In this document: in pieces, positions 35,311 through 48,937 of the stretch | Numbering within the stretch: the first letter of the stretch is position 1 | Layout of the letters: each line of letters begins with the position of its first letter | Origin: Taudactylus pleione | Lineage: Eukaryota; Chordata; Amphibia; Anura; Myobatrachidae | Assembly (NCBI GenBank): GCA_031769625.1 | Contig: JAUIMM010000572.1 | Location: 8,529,001-8,593,000, forward strand | Direction of reading: 5' to 3' | DNA: 64,000 bases | The notes under the pieces: model-generated | What the model was told of the DNA's origin: nothing | Seen by the model: only the letters and a program-made list of their open reading frames with translations | Databases searched by the model: none | Translations under genes and position numbers: made by a program

Positions 35311-35781
35311 GTAATTAATGATTATTAATTACCGATAATTCTCAGGCTAGACTGTTTCTAGTCCTGCAGAGGCACGATGATATGTTCCTGCTATACATTA
35401 ATACTTACAAAAATGTCTATTTGCTATGGACTCTTCTACTTATGCAACACTGTGATTTGGTAGTGTCAGATACACCGTAATTCTGTTTATCTCAGGGTGC
35501 AGTATATCTCAGCTATTCACTCTCCCTGTTTTACTCCATAAATCATGCTTTTTAGTCAAAATCCCAAACAGCATTACACTCACCTTTCCCAACCAAGAAT
35601 CTTTGGGGTGGTTTTTCAAACACCTGGGCTTAATGTTGGGAAAATGTGAATTTTTTGATTAGAAGGTTTGCCTCCAATGTCTAATATTTCAAGATAGATC
35701 ATAGATAGATAGGTAGCTCGATCATTGATAGATAGACGCTCGTTAGATACAGATGTGTCCACATATATCTGTCCTCCAAGC

Positions 35782-36801
35782 TGTCACGTTTAGCGTCCTG
35801 GACTCCCCTACTGAGGGGCTGGAAGTTGTTGTCCCAGGTCAATGATGGAGTCAGGAGCGAGGGGCCTGGATGTTCAGTCTTCTCGTCCACAAGCATCGGA
35901 TGTTGGCGAGACCTGACCGAGGGTGCGGAGTCCTACCTGCCGGGAGGTGTTCACCAGTGACCCCTCCAAGCAGGATATGGGTTTCAGCTGCACCCGGCAA
36001 GCAGGTCGCGGCCCCCAGATCAGGGATCTGATGCGAGTGGGAATAGAGAAAGACACACCGCTTTAGCCCACTGGAAATATAATCTCTGTACCACTAGTAC
36101 AGAGAAGCACAATAGAGATGTTTCCGGAAGAGGTGCTGAGGCAGAGCAGAGGGAGAGAATCCACTGAGGAGTAGGTTGTGCAGCTAGTACTGCAAGGAAG
36201 TGAGGATATGCTGCAGTCACTGAAGGAGAGTGGTGATAGCACCAGTTTGGATGACGTGATGTCAGCACACTGATGCTCGAGGATATGACACTGGTAAATA
36301 GCAAACGGGCAAGGATGTACTATCACACTGCTGCACAAGGATATGGCACTTTGTAAATAATCACTAGGACTCAGTACATAGGAGATGTTCAGAGCATATA
36401 CTGGAAATACCACTGGGAAGAGTCTCTGGAAGATTGCATGTGAAGCCTGGACGAAGCAAACAGCAACCATCTGGGAATAACAAAGTTGCTCAGGCAATTT
36501 CCTGTTCACCTGGAGTCCTGTTTATACCCCCAGGCAGCTGTCCATTGAATAAGCAAGTCAGCTGAGAACTGACACAGCTACCACTGGATAAGGATCCATC
36601 AGGTGATTCAGCCAAGATGGCTGCGCCCATGACCATCACCGCAGGAACTTCAATATGGAGGATTGTGTGACAGTCACCTGGGCCCCGGGGAGAATACTCA
36701 GCAAGTCACCTACCGCTGCACCTGACGTCTCACTACTCTCGCTAATGAGGGGAATCCGGCGCTACGGTAAATAACAGCCGGTCCCAGGCAGGTTCCTGAC
36801 A
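35782..36801 (-). mobile_element. solo LTR inside beta, unit 9
   Basis: 1020 bases. CCAAT is mutated (TCAATGG on the minus strand), the left flank is now CAAGC and the right CTTGC. Private TTTCCGGAAGAGG. Beta spans 35745-37282. Confidence 0.85.
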
Positions 36802-37301
36802 CTTGCGCTATTAGACGTGTTATAAATAACGCGTGAGCGCCATGTGACTCAGTATCCTAGAGCATCTTTCCATGCGACTTTTGCCCTTAAAATGTGCCTT
36901 TATTTGCAAAGCGATGCGTATAGGTCGCAAAAGCAGCTTATCCTGATCAAAATGATGTTTGGCATGGCTTTATTCTGTGTGGGTGACTGCGGCTGTATCT
37001 GCATGCAAAATGCAACTTTATAGTGTCACAGCCACTGACACTGTGACGTAGCATTTTGCATGTAGATATATCCAGTCGCACACAGAACATAGGCATGCCA
37101 CATATTTTAATAAGCTGCTTGTACATCCTATTTTGCATCGCTTTGCAAATAAGACACATTTTAAGGGGAAAGCTGCCTGAAAAGATGCTCAGTTCTGTCG
37201 TGTCGTGCCACGGTATAACTCTACTAGAAGGGCTTTTTAATGCACAGGGAAGCTAGGTGTATGTGAACACATCTTTCGATTACCCATATATAGATTGTTA
37301 T

Positions 37302-37304
<3 letters not shown>

Positions 37305-37373
<69 letters not shown>
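37305..37373 (+). repeat. (GATA)n tract, unit 9
   Basis: About 17 uninterrupted tetramers. Confidence 0.95.
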
Positions 37374-37442
37374 GCAGACTCTAGTTCTTTGGTACTTATG
37401 ACTCGTCTTTTGCTGTGTTTCTAATTATCATGCCTTGCATTG

Positions 37443-37865
37443 CATATGTTGTTAGTTGTGTGAGCATGTGGTAGGGAATGTAGACTGTAAGCTCCACTGG
37501 GGCAGGGACTAAAGTGAATGGCCAAATATTCTCATGTTTTGTAAGTTGTGTGAGCATGTGGTAGGGAATGTAGACTGTAAGCTTCACTGGGGCAGGGACT
37601 AAAGTGAATGGCCAAATATTCTCATGTGTTGTTAGTTGTGTGAGCATGTGGTAGGGAATGTAGACTGTAAGCTCCACTGGGGCAGGGACTAAAGTAAATG
37701 GACAAATATTCTCATGTGTTGTAAGTTGTGTGAGCATGTGGTAGGGAATGTAGACTGTAAGCTCCACTGGGGCAGGGACTAAAGTGAATGTCCAAATATT
37801 CTCTGTAAAGCGCTGCAGAATTTATGTGCGCTATATAAAAAACTGGTAATAAATAATAATTAATT
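37443..37865 (+). repeat. 90-base minisatellite, unit 9
   Basis: Four monomers and a tail; the third reads AAAGTAAATGGACAAAT, which is shared by units 9-16. Confidence 0.9.
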
Positions 37866-38395
37866 AGATACAGATGCGTCCACATACATCTATCCTCCAT
37901 GTGCTTTTAGATGTGTTAAAAATAATGGGTGAGTACATTGTGACTCTGTAGCACAGAGCATCTTTCCAGATGACTTTTTCCATTAAAATGTGTCTTATTT
38001 GCAAAGCGATGCGAATAGGACGCAAATGCAGCTTATACTGAATAAAATGATATACGGCATGCCTACTGTATAATCTGTGTGCGACTGAGCTGTATCTGCA
38101 TGCGATATGCAACTTTACAGTGTCACAGCCGCTGACACTGTAACGTAGCATTTTGCATACAGATATAGCCACAGTCGCACACAGAACATACTGTAGGCTT
38201 GCCGCATATCATTTTATTCAGCATAAGCTGCTTGTCCGTCCTATTTGCATCACTTTGCGTATAAAATGCAGTTTATGGGATAACGTTTTCACAAAAAGAT
38301 GCTCTGCTGTACCGATTCGTGCCACGGTGTAACGCATCTACAAGGGCTGTTTAACGCGCAGGGAGGCTGGGTGTATGTGAACACATCTGTAGATT
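37866..38395. mobile_element. foldback element alpha, unit 10
   Basis: 530 bases, no 49-base duplication; GTGCTTTTAGATG in the left arm. Confidence 0.8.
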
Positions 38396-38549
38396 GCCCA
38401 TATATAGATAGGTATAGAAATAGATAGTTAGGTAGCAAGGTATAGTGCAAATTCACCTTGCCAACAAGGATAGGCCCAACTTAGATATATTTGCATGTAT
38501 AGTGTATAGCAAGAACATGTTATCGCGCCTCTCAATCTTTGTTTTCTAG

Positions 38550-38692
38550 GTGGGCCTTTTCCATGAATCAAAATGTGAGGTCAGCATCTAAGCAAACTAC
38601 ATCGCTGGACTTTTGCGAGGTCTCCTTGATTCCAGATTTCTACTCATGGCAACGATCAAAGATGAACCAACGGAAGAGTAGACCCATGACAG
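38550..38692 (+). other. exon-like segment, unit 10
   Basis: Frame open. Thr-to-Ala (ACA to GCA) and Arg-to-Ser (AGG to AGT). An 11-base tandem repeat lies just inside the following intron-like sequence. Confidence 0.35.
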
Positions 38693-39173
38693 GTAATTAA
38701 TGATTATTAATGATTATTAATTACCGATAATTCTCAGGCTAGACTGTTTCTAGTCCTGCAGATGCACGATGATATGTTCCTGCTATACATTGATACTTAC
38801 AAAAATGTCTATTTGCTATGGACTCTTCTATTTATGCAACACTGTGATTTGGTAGTGTCAGATACAACGTAATTCTGTTTATCTCAGGGTGCAGTATATC
38901 TCAGCTGTTCACTCTCCCTGTTTTATTCCATTAATCATGCTTTTTAGTCAAAATCCCAAACAGCATTACACTCACCTTTCCCAACCAAGAATCTTTGGGG
39001 TGGTTTTTCAAACACCTGGGCTTAATGTTGGGAAAATGTGAATCTTTTGATTAGAAGGTTTGCCTCCAATGTCTAATATTTCAAGATAGATCATAGATAG
39101 ATAAGTAGCTCGATCATTGATAGATAGACGCTCGTTAGATACAGATGTGTCCACATATATCTGTCCTCCATGC

Positions 39174-40193
39174 TGTTACGTTTAGCGTCCTGGACTCCCC
39201 TACTGAGGGGCAGGAAGTTGTGGTCCCGGGTCAATGATGGAGTCAGGAGCGAGGGGCCTGGATGTTCAGTCTTCTCGTCCACAAGCATCGGATGTTGGCG
39301 AGACCTGACCGAGGGTGCGGAGTCCTACCTGCCGGGAGGTGTTCACCAGTGACCCCTCCAAGCAGGATATGGGTTTCAGCTGCACCCGGCAAGCAGGTCG
39401 CGGCCCCCAGATCAGGGATCTGATGCGAGTGGGAATAGAGAAAGACACACCGCTTTAGCCCACTGGAAATATAATCTCTGTACCACTAGTACAGAGAAGC
39501 ACAATAGAGATGTTTCCTGAAGAGGTGCTGAGGCAGAGCAGAGGGAGAGAATCCACTGAGGAGTAGGTTGTGCAGCTAGTACTGCAAGGAAGTGAGGATA
39601 TGCTGCAGTCACTGAAGGAGAGTGGTGATAGCACCAGTTTGGATGACGTGATGTCTGCACACTGATGCTCGAGGATATGACACTGGTAAATAGCAAACGG
39701 GCAAGGATGTACTATCACACTGCTGCACAAGGATATGGCACTTTGTAAATAATCACTAGGACTCAGTACATAGAAGATGTACAGAGCATATACTGGAAAT
39801 ACCACTGGGAAGAGTCTCTGGAAGATTGCATGTGAAGCCTGGACGAAGCAAACAGCAACCATCTGGGAATAACAAAGTTGCTCAGGCAATTTCCTGTTCA
39901 CCTGGAGTCCTGTTTATACCCCCAGGCAGCTGTCCATTGAATAAGCAAGTCAGCTGAGAACTGACACAGCTACCACTGGATAAGGATCCATCAGGTGATT
40001 CAGCCAAGATGGCTGCGCCCATGACCATCACCGCAGGAACTTCAATATGGAGGATTGTGTGACAGTCACCTGGGCCCCGGGGAGAATACTCAGCAAGTCA
40101 CCTACCGCTGCACCTGACGTCTCACTACTCTCGCTAATGAGGGGAAGCCGGCGCTACGGTAAATAACAGCCGATCCCAGGCAGGATCCTGACA
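39174..40193 (-). mobile_element. solo LTR inside beta, unit 10
   Basis: 1020 bases starting TGTTACG. CCAAT mutated. CATAGAAGATG is the B mark for CATAGGAGATG. Beta spans 39137-40674. Confidence 0.85.
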
Positions 40194-40693
40194 CTTGCGC
40201 TATTAGACGTGTTATAAATAACGCTTGAGCACCATGTGACTCAGTATCCTAGAGCATCTTTCCATGCGACTTTTGCCCTTAAAATGTGCCTTTATTTGCA
40301 AAGCGATGCGTATAGGTCGCAAAAGCAGCTTATCCTGATCAAAATGATGTTTGGCATGGCTTTATTCTGTGTGGGTGACTGCGGCTGTATCTGCATGCAA
40401 AATGCAACTTTATAGTGTCACAGCCACTGACACTGTGACGTAGTATTTTGCATGTAGATATATCCAGTCGCACACAGAACATAGGCATGCCACATATTTT
40501 AATAAGCTGCTTGTACATCCTATTTTGCATCGCTTTGCAAATAAGACACATTTTAAGGGGAAAGCTGCCTGAAAAGATGCTCAGTTCTGTCGTGTCGTGC
40601 CACGGTATAACTCTACTAGAAGGGCTTTTTAATGCACAGGGAAGCTAGGTGTATGTGAACACATCTTTAGATTACCCATATATAGATTGTTAT

Positions 40694-40696
<3 letters not shown>

Positions 40697-40769
<73 letters not shown>
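40697..40769 (+). repeat. (GATA)n tract, unit 10
   Basis: About 18 uninterrupted tetramers. Confidence 0.95.
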
Positions 40770-40838
40770 GCAGACTCTAGTTCTTTGGTACTTATGACTC
40801 GTCTTTTGCTGTGTTTCTAATTATCATGCCTTGCATTG

Positions 40839-41260
40839 CATATGTTGTTAGTTGTGTGAGCATGTGGTAGGGAATGTAGACTGTAAGCTCCACTGGGGCA
40901 GGGACTAAAGTGAATGGCCAAATATTCTCATGTTTTGTAAGTTGTGTGAGCATGTGGTAGGGAATGTAGACTGTAAGCTTCACTGGGGCAGGGACTAAAG
41001 TGAATGGCCAAATATTCTCATGTGTTGTTAGTTGTGTGAGCATGTGGTAGGGAATGTAGACTGTAAGCTCCACTGGGGCAGGGACTAAAGTAAATGGACA
41101 AATATTCTCATGTGTTGTAAGTTGTGTGAGCATGTGGTAGGGAATGTAGACTGTAAGCTCCACTGGGGCAGGGACTAAAGTGAATGTCCAAATATTCTCT
41201 GTAAAGCGCTGCAGAATTTATGTGCGCTATATAAAAAACGGGTAATAATAATAATTAATT
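40839..41260 (+). repeat. 90-base minisatellite, unit 10
   Basis: Four monomers and a tail with AAAACGGGTAATAATAATAA. Confidence 0.9.
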
Positions 41261-41840
41261 AGATACAGATGCGTCCACATACATCTATCCTCCATGTGCT
41301 TTGAGATGTGTTAAAAATAATGGGTGAGTACATTGTGACTCTGTAGCACAGAGCATCTTTCCAGATGACTTTTTCCATTAAAATGTGTCTTATTTGCAAA
41401 GCGATGCGAATAGGACGCAAATGCAGCTTATACTGAATAAAATGATATACGGCATGCCTACTGTATAATCTGTGTGCGACTGAGCTGTATCTGCATGCGA
41501 TATGCAACTTTACAGTGTCACAGCCGCTGACACTGTAACGTAGCATTTTGCATACAGATATAGCCACAGTCGCACACAGAACATACTGTAGGCTTGCCGC
41601 ATATCATTTTATTCAGCATAAGCTGCTTGTCCATCCTATTTGCATCACTTTGCGTATAAAATGCAGTTTATGGGATAACGTTTTCACAAAAAGATGCTCT
41701 GCTTTACCGATTCGTGCCACGGTGTAACGTTTTCACAAAAAGATGCTCTGCTGTACCGATTCGTGCCACGGTGTAACGCATCTACAAGGGCTGTTTAACG
41801 CGCAGGGAGGCTGGGTGTATGTGAACACATCTGTAGATTG
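41261..41840. mobile_element. foldback element alpha, unit 11
   Basis: 580 bases, with the 49-base duplication. Confidence 0.8.
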
Positions 41841-41997
41841 CCCATATATAGATAGGTATAGAAATAGATAGTTAGTTAGGTAGCTAGGTATAGTGCAAAT
41901 TCACCTTGCCATCAAGGACAGGCCCAACTTAGATATATTTGCATGTATAGTGTATAGCAAGAACATGTTATCGCGCCTCTCAATCTTTGTTTTCTAG

Positions 41998-42140
41998 GTG
42001 GGCCTTTTCCATGAATCAAAATGTGAGGTCAACATCTAAGCAAACTACATCGCTGGACTTTTGCGAGGGCTCCTTGATTCCAGATTTCTACTCATGGCAA
42101 CGATCAAAGATGAACCAACGGAAGAGGAGACCCATGACAG
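41998..42140 (+). other. exon-like segment, unit 11
   Basis: Frame open, A type (Val-to-Gly). Confidence 0.35.
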
Positions 42141-42611
42141 GTAATTAATGATTATTAATTACCGATAATTCTCAGGCTAGACTGTTTCTAGTCCTGCAGA
42201 GGCACGATGATATGTTCCTGCTATACATTGATACTTACAAAAATGTCTATTTGCTATGGACTCTTCTACTTATGCAACACTGTGATTTGGTAGTGTCAGA
42301 TACACCGTAATTCTGTTTATCTCAGGGTGCAGTATATCTCAGCTATTCACTCTCCCTGTTTTACTCCATAAATCATGCTTTTTAGTCAAAATCCCAAACA
42401 GCATTACACTCACCTTTCCCAACCAAGAATCTTTGGGGTGGTTTTTCAAACACCTGGGCTTAATGTTGGGAAAATGTGAATTTTTTGATTAGAAGGTTTG
42501 CCTCCAATGTCTAATATTTCAAGATAGATCATAGATAGATAGGTAGCTCGATCATTGATAGATAGACGCTCGTTAGATACAGATGTGTCCACATATATCT
42601 GTCCTCCAAGC

Positions 42612-43631
42612 TGTCACGTTTAGCGTCCTGGACTCCCCTACTGAGGGGCTGGAAGTTGTTGTCCCAGGTCAATGATGGAGTCAGGAGCGAGGGGTCTGGA
42701 TGTTCAGTCTTCTCGTCCACAAGCATCGGATGTTGGCGAGACCTGACCGAGGGTGCGGAGTCCTACCTGCCGGGAGGTGTTCACCAGTGACCCCTCCAAG
42801 CAGGATATGGGTTTCAGCTGCACCCGGCAAGCAGGTCGCGGCCCCCAGATCAGGGATCTGATGCTAGTGGGAATAGAGAAAGACACACCGCTTTAGCCCA
42901 CTGGAAATATAATCTCTGTACCACTAGTACAGAGAAGCACAATAGAGATGTTTCCTGAAGAGGTGCTGAGGCAGAGCAGAGGGAGAGAATCCACTGAGGA
43001 GTAGGTTGTGCAGCTAGTACTGCAAGGAAGTGAGGATATGCTGCAGTCACTGAAGGAGAGTGGTGATAGCACCAGTTTGGATGACGTGATGTCAGCACAC
43101 TGATGCTCGAGGATATGACACTGGTAAATAGCAAACGGGCAAGGATGTACTATCACACTGCTGCACAAGGATATGGCACTTTGTAAATAATCACTAGGAC
43201 TCAGTACATAGGAGATGTTCAGAGCATATACTGGAAATACCACTGGGAAGAGTCTCTGGAAGATTGCATGTGAAGCCTGGACGAAGCAAACAGCAACCAT
43301 CTGGGAATAACAAAGTTGCTCAGGCAATTTCCTGTTCACCTGGAGTCCTGTTTATACCCCCAGGCAGCTGTCCATTGAATAAGCAAGTCAGCTGAGAACT
43401 GACACAGCTACCACTGGATAAGGATCCATCAGGTGATTCAGCCAAGATGGCTGCGCCCATGACCATCACCGCAGGAACTTCAATATGGAGGATTGTGTGA
43501 CAGTCACCTGGGCCCCGGGGAGAATACTCAGCAAGTCACCTACCGCTGCACCTGACGTCTCACTACTCTCGCTAATGAGGGGAATCCGGCGCTACGGTAA
43601 ATAACAGCCGGTCCCAGGCAGGATCCTGACA
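42612..43631 (-). mobile_element. solo LTR inside beta, unit 11
   Basis: 1020 bases, A type. Private GGGGTCTGG and GATGCTAGTGG. Beta spans 42575-44112. Confidence 0.85.
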
Positions 43632-44131
43632 CTTGCGCTATTAGACGTGTTATAAATAACGCGTGAGCGCCATGTGACTCAGTATCCTAGAGCATCTTTC
43701 CATGCGACTTTTGCCCTTAAAATGTGCCTTTATTTGCAAAGCGATGCGTATAGGTCGCAAAAGCAGCTTATCCTGATCAAAATGATGTTTGGCATGGCTT
43801 TATTCTGTGTGGGTGACTGCGGCTGTATCTGCATGCAAAATGCAACTTTATAGTGTCACAGCCACTGACACTGTGACGTAGCATTTTGCATGTAGATATA
43901 TCCAGTCGCACACAGAACATAGGCATGCCACATATTTTAATAAGCTGCTTGTACATCCTATTTTGCATCGCTTTGCAAATAAGACACATTTTAAGGGGAA
44001 AGCTGCCTGAAAAGATGCTCAGTTCTGTCGTGTCGTACCACGGTATAACTCTACTAGAAGGGCTTTTTAATGCACAGGGAAGCTAGGTGTATGTGAACAC
44101 ATCTTTAGATTACCCATATATAGATTGTTAT

Positions 44132-44134
<3 letters not shown>

Positions 44135-44207
<73 letters not shown>
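44135..44207 (+). repeat. (GATA)n tract, unit 11
   Basis: About 18 tetramers. Confidence 0.95.
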
Positions 44208-44276
44208 GCAGACTCTAGTTCTTTGGTACTTATGACTCGTCTTTTGCTGTGTTTCTAATTATCATGCCTTGCATTG

Positions 44277-44697
44277 CATATGTTGTTAGTTGTGTGAGCA
44301 TGTGGTAGGGAATGTAGACTGTAAGCTCCACTGGGGCAGGGACTAAAGTGAATGGCCAAATATTCTCATGTTTTGTAAGTTGTGTGAGCATGTGGTAGGG
44401 AATGTAGACTGTAAGCTTCACTGGGGCAGGGACTAAAGTGAATGGCCAAATATTCTCATGTGTTGTTAGTTGTGTGAGCATGTGGTAGGGAATGTAGACT
44501 GTAAGCTCCACTGGGGCAGGGACTAAAGTAAATGGACAAATATTCTCATGTGTTGTAAGTTGTGTGAGCATGTGGTAGGGAATGTAGACTGTAAGCTCCA
44601 CTGGGGCAGGGACTAAAGTGAATGTCCAAATATTCTCTGTAAAGCGCTGCAGAATTTATGTGCTCTATAAAAAACTGGTAATAAATAATAATTAATT
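44277..44697 (+). repeat. 90-base minisatellite, unit 11
   Basis: Four monomers. The tail has a 2-base loss (GTGCTCTATAAAAA). Confidence 0.9.
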
Positions 44698-45228
44698 AGA
44701 TACAGATGCGTCCACATACATCTATCCTCCATGTGCTTTTAGATGTGTTAAAAATAATGGGTGAGTACATTGTGACTCTGTAGCACAGAGCATCTTTCCA
44801 GATGACTTTTTCCATTAAAATGTGTCTTATTTGCAAAGCGATGCGAATAGGACGCAAATGCAGCTTATACTGAATAAAATGATATACGGCATGCCTACTG
44901 TATAATCTGTGTGCGACTGAGCTGTATCTGCATGCGATATGCAACTTTACAGTGTCACAGCCGCTGACACTGTAACGTAGCATTTTGCATACAGATATAG
45001 CCACAGTCGCACACAGAACATACTGTAGGCTTGCCGCATATCATTTTATTCAGCATAAGCTGCTTGTCCGTCCTATTTGCATCACTTTGCGTATAAAATG
45101 CAGTTTATGGGATAACGTTTTCACAAAAAGATGCTCTGCTGTACCGATTCGTGCCACGGTGTAACGCATCTACAAGGGCTGTTTAACGCGCAGGGAGGCT
45201 GGGTGTATGTGAACACATCTGTAGATTG
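44698..45228. mobile_element. foldback element alpha, unit 12
   Basis: 531 bases, B version. Confidence 0.8.
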
Positions 45229-45381
45229 CCCATATATAGATAGGTATAGAAATAGATAGTTAGGTAGCAAGGTATAGTGCAAATTCACCTTGCCAACAAG
45301 GATAGGCCCAACTTAGATATATTTGCATGTATAGTGTATAGCAAGAACATGTTATCGCGCCTCTCAATCTTTGTTTTCTAG

Positions 45382-45524
45382 GTGGGCCTTTTCCATGAAT
45401 CAAAATGTGAGGTCAGCATCTAAGCAAACTACATCGCTGGACTTTTGCGAGGTCTCCTTGATTCCAGATTTCTACTCATGGCAACGATCAAAGATGAACC
45501 AACGGAAGAGTAGACCCATGACAG
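45382..45524 (+). other. exon-like segment, unit 12
   Basis: Frame open, B type. Confidence 0.35.
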
Positions 45525-46005
45525 GTAATTAATGATTATTAATGATTATTAATTACCGATAATTCTCAGGCTAGACTGTTTCTAGTCCTGCAGATGCACG
45601 ATGATATGTTCCTGCTATACATTGATACTTACAAAAATGTCTATTTGCTATGGACTCTTCTATTTATGCAACACTGTGATTTGGTAGTGTCAGATACAAC
45701 GTAATTCTGTTTATCTCAGGGTGCAGTATATCTCAGCTGTTCACTCTCCCTGTTTTATTCCATTAATCATGCTTTTTAGTCAAAATCCCAAACAGCATTA
45801 CACTCACCTTTCCCAACCAAGAATCTTTGGGGTGGTTTTTCAAACACCTGGGCTTAATGTTGGGAAAATGTGAATCTTTTGATTAGAAGGTTTGCCTCCA
45901 ATGTCTAATATTTCAAGATAGATCATAGATAGATAAGTAGCTCGATCATTGATAGATAGACGCTCGTTAGATACAGATGTGTCCACATATATCTGTCCTC
46001 CATGC

Positions 46006-47025
46006 TGTTACGTTTAGCGTCCTGGACTCCCCTACTGAGGGGCAGGAAGTTGTGGTCCCGGGTCAATGATGGAGTCAGGAGCGAGGGGCCTGGATGTTCA
46101 GTCTTCTCGTCCACAAGCATCGGATGTTGGCGAGACCTGACCGAGGGTGCGGAGTCCTACCTGCCGGGAGGTGTTCACCAGTGACCCCTCCAAGCAGGAT
46201 ATGGGTTTCAGCTGCACCCGGCAAGCAGGTCGCGGCCCCCAGATCAGGGATCTGATGCGAGTGGGAATAGAGAAAGACACACCGCTTTAGCCCACTGGAA
46301 ATATAATCTCTGTACCACTAGTACAGAGAAGCACAATAGAGATGTTTCCTGAAGAGGTGCTGAGGCAGAGCAGAGGGAGAGAATCCACTGAGGAGTAGGT
46401 TGTGCAGCTAGTACTGCAAGGAAGTGAGGATATGCTGCAGTCACTGAAGGAGAGTGGTGATAGCACCAGTTTGGATGACGTGATGTCTGCACACTGATGC
46501 TCGAGGATATGACACTGGTAAATAGCAAACGGGCAAGGATGTACTATCACACTGCTGCACAAGGATATGGCACTTTGTAAATAATCACTAGGACTCAGTA
46601 CATAGAAGATGTACAGAGCATATACTGGAAATACCACTGGGAAGAGTCTCTGGAAGATTGCATGTGAAGCCTGGACGAAGCAAACAGCAACCATCTGGGA
46701 ATAACAAAGTTGCTCAGGCAATTTCCTGTTCACCTGGAGTCCTGTTTATACCCCCAGGCAGCTGTCCATTGAATAAGCAAGTCAGCTGAGAACTGACACA
46801 GCTACCACTGGATAAGGATCCATCAGGTGATTCAGCCAAGATGGCTGCGCCCATGACCATCACCGCAGGAACTTCAATATGGAGGATTGTGTGACAGTCA
46901 CCTGGGCCCCGGGGAGAATACTCAGCAAGTCACCTACCGCTGCACCTGACGTCTCACTACTCTCGCTAATGAGGGGAAGCCGGCGCTACGGTAAATAACA
47001 GCCGATCCCAGGCAGGATCCTGACA
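46006..47025 (-). mobile_element. solo LTR inside beta, unit 12
   Basis: 1020 bases, B type. Beta spans 45969-47506. Confidence 0.85.
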
Positions 47026-47525
47026 CTTGCGCTATTAGACGTGTTATAAATAACGCGTGAGCACCATGTGACTCAGTATCCTAGAGCATCTTTCCATGCG
47101 ACTTTTGCCCTTAAAATGTGCCTTTATTTGCAAAGCGATGCGTATAGGTCGCAAAAGCAGCTTATCCTGATCAAAATGATGTTTGGCATGGCTTTATTCT
47201 GTGTGGGTGACTGCGGCTGTATCTGCATGCAAAATGCAACTTTATAGTGTCACAGCCACTGACACTGTGACGTAGCATTTTGCATGTAGATATATCCAGT
47301 CGCACACAGAACATAGGCATGCCACATATTTTAATAAGCTGCTTGTACATCCTATTTTGCATCGCTTTGCAAATAAGACACATTTTAAGGGGAAAGCTGC
47401 CTGAAAAGATGCTCAGTTCTGTCGTGTCGTGCCACGGTATAACTCTACTAGAAGGGCTTTTTAATGCACAGGGAAGCTAGGTGTATGTGAACACATCTTT
47501 AGATTACCCATATATAGATTGTTCT

Positions 47526-47528
<3 letters not shown>

Positions 47529-47565
<37 letters not shown>
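47529..47565 (+). repeat. (GATA)n tract, unit 12
   Basis: About 9 tetramers, the shortest in the window, preceded by GTTCTATA. Confidence 0.95.
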
Positions 47566-47634
47566 GCAGACTCTAGTTCTTTGGTACTTATGACTCGTCT
47601 TTTGCTGTGTTTCTAATTATCATGCCTTGCATTG

Positions 47635-48057
47635 CATATGTTGTTAGTTGTGTGAGCATGTGGTAGGGAATGTAGACTGTAAGCTCCACTGGGGCAGGGA
47701 CTAAAGTGAATGGCCAAATATTCTCATGTTTTGTAAGTTGTGTGAGCATGTGGTAGGGAATGTAGACTGTAAGCTTCACTGGGGCAGGGACTAAAGTGAA
47801 TGGCCAAATATTCTCATGTGTTGTTAGTTGTGTGAGCATGTGGTAGGGAATGTAGACTGTAAGCTCCACTGGGGCAGGGACTAAAGTAAATGGACACATA
47901 TTCTCATGTGTTGTAAGTTGTGTGAGCATGTGGTAGGGAATGTAGACTGTAAGCTCCACTGGGGCAGGGACTAAAGTGAATGTCCAAATATTCTCTGTAA
48001 AGCGCTGCAGAATTTATGTGCGCTATATAAAAAACGGGTAATAAATAATAATTAATT
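47635..48057 (+). repeat. 90-base minisatellite, unit 12
   Basis: Four monomers and a tail. Private GGACACATATTC in the third. Confidence 0.9.
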
Positions 48058-48637
48058 AGATACAGATGCGTCCACATACATCTATCCTCCATGTGCTTTG
48101 AGATGTGTTAAAAATAATGGGTGAGTACATTGTGACTCTGTAGCACAGAGCATCTTTCCAGATGACTTTTTCCATTAAAATGTGTCTTATTTGCAAAGCG
48201 ATGCGAATAGGACGCAAATGCAGCTTATACTGAATAAAATGATATACGGCATGCCTACTGTATAATCTGTGTGCGACTGAGCTGTATCTGCATGCGATAT
48301 GCAACTTTACAGTGTCACAGCCGCTGACACTGTAACGTAGCATTTTGCATACAGATATAGCCACAGTCGCACACAGAACATACTGTAGGCTTGCCGCATA
48401 TCATTTTATTCAGCATAAGCTGCTTGTCCATCCTATTTGCATCACTTTGCGTATAAAATGCAGTTTATGGAATAACGTTTTCACAAAAAGATGCTCTGCT
48501 TTACCGATTCGTGCCACGGTGTAACATTTTCACAAAAAGATGCTCTGCTGTACCGATTCGTGCCACGGTGTAACGCATCTACAAGGGCTGTTTAACGCGC
48601 AGGGAGGCTGGGTGTATGTGAACACATCTGTAGATTG
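48058..48637. mobile_element. foldback element alpha, unit 13
   Basis: 580 bases. 49-base duplication present with private TATGGAATAACG and GTAACATTTTCAC changes. Confidence 0.8.
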
Positions 48638-48794
48638 CCCATATATAGATAGGTATAGAAATAGATAGTTAGTTAGGTAGCTAGGTATAGTGCAAATTCA
48701 CCTTGCCATCAAGGACAGGCCCAACTTAGATATATTTGCATGTATAGTGTATAGCAAGAACATGTTATCGCGCCTCTCAATCTTTGTTTTCTAG

Positions 48795-48937
48795 GTGGGC
48801 CTTTTCCATGAATCAAAATGTGAGGTCAACATCTAAGCAAACTACATCGCTGGACTTTTGCGAGGGCTCCTTGATTCCAGATTTCTACTCATGGCAACGA
48901 TCAAAGATGAACCAACGGAAGAGGAGACCCATGACAG
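48795..48937 (+). other. exon-like segment, unit 13
   Basis: Frame open, A type. Confidence 0.35.

Larger units (their letters stand above)
34431..37865 (+). repeat. macrosatellite unit 9 (type A)
   Basis: First A unit of the A-B dimer series. Marks: 49-base duplication in alpha, GTTAGTTAGGTAG after alpha, GAGGGCTCC in the exon-like segment, CTCCAAGCTGTCACG at the LTR edge. Confidence 0.9.
37866..41260 (+). repeat. macrosatellite unit 10 (type B)
   Basis: B marks: GGTAGCAAGG and GGATAGGCCC after alpha, GTCAGCATC and AGAGTAGA in the exon-like segment, a repeated ATGATTATTA after the donor, CTGTTACG at the LTR start. Confidence 0.9.
41261..44697 (+). repeat. macrosatellite unit 11 (type A)
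   Basis: All A marks present. 6830 bases separate its exon-like segment from that of unit 9. Confidence 0.9.
44698..48057 (+). repeat. macrosatellite unit 12 (type B)
   Basis: All B marks present. It is the second shortest of the complete units, owing to a very short (GATA)n tract. Confidence 0.9.
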
